Source: Pictodentalium vernedei
Taxonomy: Eukaryota; Mollusca; Scaphopoda; Dentaliida; Dentaliidae
Length of the DNA stretch: 64,000 nucleotides
Assembly: GCA_031216915.1 (NCBI GenBank)
Contig: CM062296.1
Span: 792,782,823-792,846,822 of the forward strand
Reading direction: 5' to 3'
The notes beneath the pieces are model-generated. The model saw only the letters and a list, made by a program, of their open reading frames with translations. It was not told the origin of the DNA and ran no database searches. Position numbers and translations under genes: made by a program. Shown one piece after another: positions 57,301-64,000 of this stretch (positions within the stretch are counted from its first letter, which is position 1; each line of letters starts with the position of its first letter).

Positions 57301-57493
57301 TTTCCCAATCCTATAGAAACTCGTACAAAATACTAGCCCTTTTTGAAACCTCCATAAAAACATTTTCCCGAAAGCGGATTTCGGAAGATTTTGGATATGT
57401 TGTTGGGCGAATTCTCCTCTTTCCAACGCAAGTTTAGTTTGCTGCAATTTTTTTCCGGGTAGGTGCCCCTTTTCGCCCAGATCGACCGGACTA
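54381..57493 (-). mobile_element. Nuclease-encoding DNA transposon (Academ-like), 3.1 kb
   Basis: The left end TAGTCCGGTCGATCTAGG and the right end (inward) TAGTCCGGTCGATCTGGG match 17 of 18. Both sides carry TAT (54378-54380 and 57494-57496), a 3-bp target duplication. Weaker inverted similarity continues to about 180 bp (an ACCCGGAAAAAATTGCA block and a CAACATATCCAAAA..TCTTCCGAAATCC block). The insertion point is fixed exactly because the host fibre gene reads across it. The only gene inside is the FEN/XPG-like protein. Academ transposons have 3-4-bp duplications and some encode an XPG nuclease, so Academ (X type) is the best fit. The family assignment comes from memory. Confidence 0.85.
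54856..57165 (-). pseudogene. Transposon protein with FEN/XPG (PIN-like) nuclease domain
   Basis: An intronless gene of about 750 codons broken by a few stops and frameshifts. The N-terminal third (57165-56300) has a segment LWLQYLEYVQILKMFIRPER then GDWNLHL and FWAGLSSDLAIEHVLIRSLK, conserved in a large family of invertebrate transposon proteins. The middle has ALIVVDGGSFLHRMKW (near 56000), GDADTSIVLCAI (near 55660) and VVVFCDDTDVSVLLIYHW (near 55600). These acidic clusters match the N and I regions of the FEN1/XPG nuclease fold. GC-TTSAVYGHGKSS (near 55390) corresponds to the helix-two-turn-helix. A Cys-rich tail (RCNCK..C.NNLCSCRKNG...CRNCRGERC) ends at TAA 54856-54858. A transposase or flap-nuclease role is inferred. 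Confidence 0.75.
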
Positions 57494-57496
57494 TAT

Positions 57497-57634
57497 CCCA
57501 TACCGATCGGAGAAAAAAACATTGGAGTGTATTTGATTTCTGCCGACTTGGTGAACGAGGCTAAAGTCAATGGCAATGGCATGGTGAACAGCCTAGAAAA
57601 TGAAATCTATAACAATGAGAAACCCAAGAAATAA
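57497..57634 (+). pseudogene. Fibre-like protein, copy C, 3' end
   Basis: Directly after the TAT duplication the reading continues PIPIGEKNIGVYLISADLVN and ends at TAA 57632-57634. It aligns with GYPMLIGE...MSLTSNDLKN at 19220-19300 in copy A, proving that the transposon split one gene. Confidence 0.78.
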
Positions 57635-57639
57635 CATTC

Positions 57640-57975
57640 AAGTTCAAAAATATTCATCACACATTTGCAAGTCGAAATGGGAGATAGAATTAATTTCAAT
57701 ACCGTTTTCTCTAATCCCAAATCTGTGACTTCTGTGGTTTCTCTGATGGTCAAATGGTCAAATGTGATCATTCGAATGAATAAAGAAATGCAAATGCATA
57801 CACCCCTTCTCTCACTTTCTCACATGCCAGCTGTGCATAAAAATAACTCAATTTAATTTTTGTAAAAAAACAATTCCAATTTTTAATTTAATTTAGTTTT
57901 TTTTTAAAAAAAACTCGATTTTTTTAATTGATATTCGATAATTAATTTGTTTTATTTTTTATTTAAAGTAATTTT
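57640..57975. other. Short spacer between convergent Polinton genes
   Basis: A 63-codon plus-strand frame (57665-57856) is unfamiliar. The AT-rich tract 57860-57980 separates the plus-strand fibre gene from the minus-strand capsid-like gene. Both 3' ends face it, so terminators or polyadenylation signals would lie here. Confidence 0.5.
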
Positions 57976-57979
57976 TTAT

Positions 57980-59560
57980 TTACTTTATGACAGACATTTT
58001 ATTTCCATCCATTTGAAAAAAATGACAGTCTGTCCGAAATGACCAGAGTGAATGCTTCGGTTTAGTCTGGCGCATTTCTCTTGAACTGCATCTTCATCTG
58101 AATGACTAAGATGCCATTCGTGAGTCTCTAACTCTGTCTGCTGACGTCGTACATGTACAGAGGATAGAACATATTGCATTCTGTGGGACTGATATTCGGA
58201 TTGCTTATCAATTCATCCATGCAATGCTATTTCGATCTTAAGTCTGTCACGTGGCTGTACATCCCACAGAATATTATTTTTCCGCGTTTCGTAGAATAGC
58301 GGAAAACATTTGTCTTTACGTTGTGTTCAACGTTCATTTATGTTAGTTTGGTCGTTTTGGACCAATGAAAAAATTAGGAAATCGTTAGCCAATTAGAAAA
58401 TTGGAAAGCAGTGATGTTACAAATAGTTTATTGTAACTACCAATCGTTTTGTAGATTTGGTGCATGTGATATTTGGTGGAAGGCGGTAAAATTAGTATTT
58501 TCAATTCTAGCTGTCGCCATTGCTTGGACCAGTCAATTTTGAATTCATGATCGTATCGGAAAATTCATGTTGAAAGCTAAAAGTGTCACATTATTTTCAC
58601 TTTTCTTATTTCAAGTTGCAAGTCCAGTAACTTCCCTGAGACGTACTTAGCACGTGCTATTGGACACAGGTTTCTAGAGTATTTTTCCTTTTGAAAAAAA
58701 AAAAAAAAAAAAAGAGGTATTTTATCTCTAGTTGTTCCTGGGCGGCTTTTTACGTCAAGGATGGGCATACATTACAGTTCTGTTTAATAACATATTATTG
58801 TATACAGAATATAGGCTGAATACAGATTGTTTTATATGAAAATAAACGTCTTTCGGGCGGTCCAAGCTGCTCGGTCGGCTATTTGGCTATTAATAAATAG
58901 TTATTTATATGTAGCATAGTTAAGACGTCATTCTCGAATAATGTATTGTACTCAATTGTTGGATATCTGATTGGATTGAGCATCACGTGCATGTTTCTAA
59001 TGTTCAAATTATCGAATATGGGTGGATTCGTTTCTTACAAACCATCCTTGTCAGTTTGAAATCCTATTATTTTGAAATGCGGTCATTCCAAAGGTGATTT
59101 TGCCATCAGTCTCCAACCAAAAGTTCTCATTCTGGGAATACTCACCATATCGCACTGTCTCATTCTGAATCCCACCTGTATCAGGGTCTTCGATTCGATG
59201 GTCTTGTAGAGTTTTAATTTTTCAACGGCGGTTGGCTTCATGTGTGGTGTGAACTATGATATCCTGCTGAGTTTCACTCTTCTGACGTCCACATCTGATG
59301 CTCTCTGGATGGCATCGTCATCTCCCTTACAGACTAGGGTGATGTTGTGGTTGAATCCATTCAGGATCTTGTCATAATCTTCGGAGAATCCAGAAATGTA
59401 TTTCAAAGTTATCCTGAAAGAAAATGGTGCTTTCTGTCTCGATCCTGCACCCACGTCGTGGACCCTCGCTTTGGGTGTCGTGTCTTTCAGACATTGTTGA
59501 TTAAATCCTCTAGATTTGGAATAGCTTTTTTATTTTTTTTAATTATTTATAATTTTTTTT
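57980..59560 (-). pseudogene. Polinton major-capsid-like protein
   Basis: A minus-strand relic ending at TAA 57980-57982. Readable segments in order are FRITLKYISGFSEDYDKIL (near 59400), HNITLVCKGDDDAI (near 59330), an FTPHMKPTAVEKLKLYKTIE block (near 59200), FRMRQCD (near 59150), IIGFQTDKDG (near 59050) and LNIRNMHVMLNP (near 58990). After decayed sequence come YPLYMYDVSRQ (near 58170), EAFTLVISDRL (near 58050) and a terminal MSVI. These blocks and their order match the double-jelly-roll major capsid protein of Polintons as I remember it; such proteins build icosahedral particles. It is heavily broken, with a gap of about 700 bp of poorly readable sequence (58250-58950). Confidence 0.65.
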
Positions 59561-59589
59561 TCTTATTATACTGCAAAAAGTATCTTTAC

Positions 59590-60340
59590 CTTTTTTTAAA
59601 ATGGCCTTCTTCAATTGTTGTTTGGAAAACATTCCAGTGATCTCTTTGCCATCCAGTGCTTCTATTTCGTAAGTGATAGGATCAGTATAAAAAACTAGAA
59701 CATTAACGGAAATTTATTTGGTTCATCTTGGCATGTAGCTTTTTAAAAATGTTTTATAACTATATATTATTACTCGATAGTCAGTGGCAAATTTAGGCAT
59801 GTTTTGTATCGTCACCCATGCTGGATGGAGATTCCTGTAGAATTTCTTTTCATGTTGAGGATCATTATCTTCCGCCGGTGTCATCTTGATTAACCCTTTA
59901 CCTAACATGAAAAGCAGACGACACATGCAAAAAAAATTCTCGAATAACTAATTTTTTTCATTTTTTGTCTCAAAAACATAGGTTATGACCCCTCATTGGA
60001 ACGAGCTCAACGAGCTCGTTCCAATGAGGGGTCATAACCTATGTTTTTGAGACAAAAATGAAAAAAATAATGAAAATTAATTGGCGATTTTCGAGAATAG
60101 CGTTGGCCGGTTTTGGCCGTTACGTTGGGTAAAGGGTTAAACAGTGATGAGTGTGGTTATCAGTGTCATCTTGACCAAACAGTGATGGGTGTGCTTACAA
60201 GCGTCAACCAGATCGTCCAAAACATCTAATTATATCTTGGTCGAATTGAACATGAAATATTTAACATTCTTTTCTTCAGGGTTTTATTCCATCATTCGAC
60301 CATACTCACTTTTCTTCATTTTCTGTGGAATAGATGTTGA
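59590..60340 (-). pseudogene. Polinton integrase (retroviral type), C-terminal part
   Basis: A minus-strand relic. Near 60330-60160 it reads YSTENEEK, then a helix with VKYFMFNSTK and LDVLDDLVDA. A family-A MITE interrupts it at 59890-60140. It continues with IKMTPAEDNDPQHEKKFYRN (59880-59820), KFATDYRV (near 59785), SYMPR and TDPITYEIEALDGKEITGMF (near 59670). The IKMTP, KF..G..VRI, GY.P.WT and DPITY...G..I.G.FY pattern is that of Maverick/retroviral-type integrases from the end of the catalytic core to the SH3-like tail. The core with the first two acidic residues is missing. The enzyme would insert the element into the host chromosome. Confidence 0.78.
59890..60140. mobile_element. MITE family A inserted in the integrase
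   Basis: TTAA at 59890-59893 and 60137-60140. The left end has 'ACATGAAAAGCAGACGACAC'. The central hairpin carries a paired change (CATTGG on one arm, CCAATG on the other) relative to the CGTTGG/CCAACG of other copies. Confidence 0.93.
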
Positions 60341-61190
60341 TTAATCGACGAACGTTGAAAATTATCGACCTCTGTCCATTTTCAATTTCTTAGGTTTTTG
60401 AGAAGAAAAGTCGAATATATTCTGGGAATCTTCTGCCATTCCCAGCTTCGATTTATTTTTCAGCAGTCTCATCCAAAAATTATAAAAAAAACACCTCTCT
60501 GTGGAAAACTGATGTTACTGATGAAATCTGGTGGATAACGTGTGATATCACTCCCACCCCCCCCCCCCACCCCCACCCCCAATAAACTGTAACCAAAGGG
60601 CTCTACATAAAATGACATTACATGTATTTGAAGAAGGTACTGGTATAATATTGTTTCTGATATGCTGTGCAAATTGTTTTGTTCCAATGTAGTGGAGACT
60701 GTCATTGATGCCCCCCCCCCCCACCCCACATGAATTGTAACCAAACATTTCTACAAAAACAAAATGTAAAGAATCATCAGGTATGCCATTTTTTCACAAA
60801 TACAATGGGACATGAAACGAAAAAGCTCATTTTAACCACCCGGTAGCGAAGCATTACACCGTTTACTGCGATATTTATTACAAGTGTTCGACACGTGCAA
60901 AGATCATAAAAAATAGTGTATTAGACGTTTTTTTTTTTGTTTAGAAATTATGTATTTTTACATGATTATGTATATAAGACAGAAAAGGTACGCAACTCCC
61001 TGGCTTGGAAGATTTCGACCTGTCTTATTAAAACTCGTAGAAAAACCAAACTCGTGAATTTGTAGTCGAGATATTTTTTTTTCTATTGGCATTCTTAGAA
61101 GAATATAGTACATTATAAAAGATTACAACAGAATTTAATTTTTACAGCATAATATATATACATACAGAGCAGTTCTCCAATTATTCAAAA
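60341..61190. other. No gene recognised; two C-rich tracts
   Basis: C-rich tracts lie at 60550-60580 and 60712-60726, each followed by a CACATTACA/TGTAACCAAA-type phrase (AAACTGTAACCAAAGGGCTC and GAATTGTAACCAAACATTTC). This suggests two diverged copies of a short repeat. No gene is seen. Confidence 0.5.
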
Positions 61191-61199
61191 AAGGAATCA

Positions 61200-64000
61200 G
61201 TTATGTAGTTTTATTTTTCCTTAATACGCTCAGCCTTGCCGATTGAGTACATGAATAGAGAATACATTTCAATATTTTTGTAGGATTGTACAGCTCTTGC
61301 TAGACCTGAGAAAGAGGGGATGATATCACTTCGGCTGCAGGTGTAAATATACTTTTTGTAGATGAGGAGACAGGTATTCCAAACATTTGGATATGCATGC
61401 TCGGAAGTTGCGCCTAAAATTATTTCTCTTTTATTTATGTTTAGTAGAACTTGCGGATCCGGACTAAGGTTAACCTTTTCCACTAGTGAAAGTAAAACTG
61501 TTTTTGAGAAAGAACACAGAAAGAAAACAGATGTGCGATCGTTTCCTTCGTATTTCTACAGAAAGAGCACGGCTCTTTTTCCGAAAGCCCACATTTAAAG
61601 AGTTTAGATTTTGTAAATAGGATTTTGTGATTAATCTTTTTTTGTAAACCTTGTAGATATGTATCATCTGTTTCCCTAAAAGTTTGTTTGTAAATGAGTT
61701 GCCAATCATTAAGGTCAAGATTTTCATCTAATGTGGTGTTCCATTTCTCTTGGGAATGTGTGGGTTTTTGTGATGCTTTATTAAGAAATATTGAGTAGAA
61801 ATGGCGGTTGGCTTTAGTGCAAGATTTGATGCCACTTACCAAGGGATCAGAAACACATTCAAGTTTTGTACTATTGGATATTATATGTTTCCAAAACCTT
61901 AGTATTGCATTCACCACACCGAGGTAGTTGGTGAGTGGTATATCAAGGTCATATGTCAACTTAAATTCCTGAAAGTCAATAATGGACCCAGAGGCTCTAA
62001 GTATATCGTTTATGAAGAAAACACCCTTTGTACACCAACGTCTGTAAAGAAAGGATTCATTGTTAATTTTTATATAATTACTAGCAGGGTTACCCGCCTT
62101 TGCTTGGGAAAATGTAGGGGTCATATGAAAAGTACCCCCCTCCCAAAAGAAAAATAGGGTCCGCGTATTTTTCGACCCAGCCCGCCATACGGGCGGCACA
62201 CTCAGCCCCGCCCTCCTGGCGGGGGGGGGGGGCTTCGATCCCGTCACTTTTTAAACCCCCACCATTAGATTCCTGATAAAAAGTTACCCCTAATAGACCC
62301 CTTTGAGGACCTATATAGGTGAAATCCATCAATTTTACCCCTCCCCACCCCCACCCCGCCACTTTTTTAAACACCACCATTAGATTCCTGATAAAAGGTT
62401 ACCCTAAGTAGACCCCTTTGAAGACCTATATCGGTGAAAAACAATTTGGTCATAACTTTCGGTGCCCTCCCTGCCCCCATCCCCACCCCGCACACTTTTC
62501 TAAACCTGACGAGGACCTCCGCCATACGAAGTACCCCTAGTAGACCCATTTTGGGCACTCTGGATGGCCCCATATTCAATTCTATAGCGGACAGACAGAC
62601 AGAGAGAGAGACAGACAGACAGACATTCTAAAATATAGTACAGATTATAAAATAGTGGTTGTGAGAGGATCTCGGTCGGGGTTGTGGGATCGCTATTTTT
62701 TAAGAGAGCCCATGAATTAAGCACGTTTTTCCAGAAAGGGTCCATATAATTTGAAGTGTAAGATTTCTGAGGGACCAGTCTGATAAAAGTTTTCGCATTT
62801 TGTTTAGTTTTTCTGAAAAATGTTTATAGAAGTAATTGTCTGAATTTAGTTCAAATGTTATGCCAAGGATGGTAAACGTTCCGTTATGATTCCACTTTAT
62901 ACGTTTTTCTGTTTCCAGTACGAACCCACAACCGCGCCGAGATCCTATCCAAAGGATATGAGTTTTATTAAAGTTAACGCTTAATCCGGATATCGCAGCG
63001 AAATTGCCTAGAGCATTTAGAGCCTCGATTAGGGAATCTTGGTCGTCATCTAAGAATAGAGTACTGTCGTCAGCGTATTGGTTGATTACATACTCTGAAT
63101 CATTAATTTTGATTCCGTTTATTTTTGGGTTGAATTTAAGGAATGCGCGCAATATTTCGACACACAGAATAAACAGGTAAGGGGACAATGGGTCTTCTTC
63201 ACCTACTCCCCTCTGAATATTAAAATAATCTGATTGTCCATTGTTTATAATGCAGCTAGAAACCTCGCCGTGGAATGTGTTGAACCACTGGATTAAGGAT
63301 TCGCCAAAATTTTAAATTTTTCTGATAAAAGTCCATTCAAGTAAGTCAAATGCTTTTTCGAAGTCAACTAGAACTAACATTCCAGGAATATTCATAGATT
63401 CACAATTTTCAATTTTTTCAGGTACCAATCGCGTGGATTCACCTATGAATCTTCCTTTCATAAATCCCAGTTGACTTTCGGAGATTACCTTAGGGAGAAC
63501 TTTTTAAAGGCATGTACCCCCCCCCCGCCCCCCAAAGAAAAATAGGGGCCGCGACGGGTCGTATATGACAGAGCAATTGCCGAAGAGCCTATTTTTTTTA
63601 TCAACATTAAGGAGGGAGATCGGCCGCCAATTTTTTATATATTCTTTCGATTTTCCTTCTTTTGGTGTACATGTTATTACCCCCTCCCCCCACCCCCACC
63701 CCCACCCCCCACCCCCCGCCTCTGGGTGATAGACAGTTTCCCTGTGTCATAGCCAAGATTTAGAGAATTAACTACGTATTTGCCCAAATTGCCCCAGAAA
63801 TATTTATAAAATTCGATTGTAAATCTATCACAGCCGGGCGATTTGTTGTTGCCCTTGTCTTTTAAAGCCGCACCACACTCATTTAAGGTTAGGTTTCCAT
63901 CAAGTTGTAAACTTTCTTCTGTATCCAGTTTACAAATGTATGGATTTTGAGAGTCAAAAAACAAACTGTCTAAAGGGTCCGTTTCGTGATTGCCATTAAT
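61200..64000 (-). pseudogene. LINE reverse transcriptase, runs off window end
   Basis: A minus-strand relic of a non-LTR retrotransposon. From the right edge: ECGAALKDKGNNKSPGCDRF then EFYKYFWGNLG (near 63850), LSITQRRG (near 63725), a QLGFMKGRFIGESTR block (near 63450), LVLVDFEKAFD (first catalytic region, near 63360), SPYLFILCVEIL (near 63180), QYADDSTLFLDDDQDS (catalytic YADD, near 63070) and SGLSVNFNKTHILWIGS (near 62960). After an insertion (62081-62640) come the thumb/connection and CSFCRNTKETIAHLFSFC (zinc knuckle, near 61540), ending near 61210. A small number of stops and frameshifts, plus a G/C-run-rich insertion near 63510-63540 and 63690-63720. The L1/Tx1-like clade is a guess; the endonuclease lies outside the window. 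Confidence 0.87.
62081..62640. mobile_element. Unclassified retroposon inserted in the LINE
   Basis: On the plus strand it begins CTAGCAGGGTTACCCGCCTT and ends in a (GACA)n tract (62589-62624) plus TTCTAAAATATAGTA. Removing it rejoins the LINE frame (FYN to NYIKINN). Inside, a block 'CCACCATTAGATTCCTGATA' with 'TAGACCCCTTTGA.GACCTATAT' occurs twice (about 62262-62320 and 62372-62430). It is probably a non-autonomous retroposon; the short TAAT flank is compatible with a target duplication. Confidence 0.65.

Noticed and set aside
61211-61483. Separate small minus-strand gene
   Set aside because: It is the frameshifted C-terminal end of the LINE protein.

Overview
This is eukaryotic, metazoan DNA: AT-rich, non-operonic, and almost entirely repeats. 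The only host gene I can support is a minus-strand SLC22-type organic ion transporter. Three of its exons are visible, at 24243-24510, 5664-5767 and 3219-3373. Their splice sites are good, and the 104-nt and 155-nt lengths of the last two match the usual exon 2 and exon 3 of vertebrate SLC22 genes. The intron between the first two exons is about 18.5 kb and is packed with mobile elements. The mix of SINEs, Polinton/Maverick elements and G/C homopolymer runs suggests a marine invertebrate (lophotrochozoan or invertebrate deuterostome), but the species cannot be fixed from the sequence.

Layout. 0-6.8 kb: SINE copies, two TTAA-target MITE families, transporter exons 3 and 2, and a Tc1 fragment. 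6.83-12.60 kb: a giant foldback element with inverted arms of about 2 kb. The arms are tipped by ATTTCG-type palindromic arrays, flanked by a GTTACC repeat, and have a second palindromic element nested in the centre. 12.6-23.3 kb: two decayed Polinton (Maverick) copies in opposite orientation. They carry a protein-primed-type DNA polymerase B, an adenain-like cysteine protease remnant, a phage-tail-fibre-like repeat protein, a SAP-domain protein and two small intact reading frames. 23.7-48 kb: SINEs with either a 5S rRNA-derived or a tRNA-derived head on one shared body, two Tc1/mariner transposase pseudogenes, a PIF/Harbinger fragment, several MITE families (some nested) and many hairpins. 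48.6-60.4 kb: a third Polinton with polymerase, protease and fibre genes on the plus strand, and capsid-like and integrase remnants on the minus strand. Its fibre gene is split by a 3.1-kb transposon whose only gene encodes a FEN/XPG (PIN-like) nuclease protein, with matching termini and a TAT target duplication; this is probably an Academ-type element. 61.2-64.0 kb: a minus-strand LINE reverse transcriptase pseudogene that runs off the window and is interrupted by a smaller retroposon.

The nesting gives a relative order of events: a piggyBac-type MITE in the integrase, a TA-target MITE in the polymerase, and the nuclease transposon in the fibre gene are all younger than the third Polinton. 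No CRISPR array, bacterial operon, functional tRNA or functional rRNA gene was found. Almost every transposon gene here carries frameshifts or stops. The best candidates for novelty are the nuclease transposon, the foldback element, the Polinton-associated tail-fibre-like protein and the head-switching SINE family.
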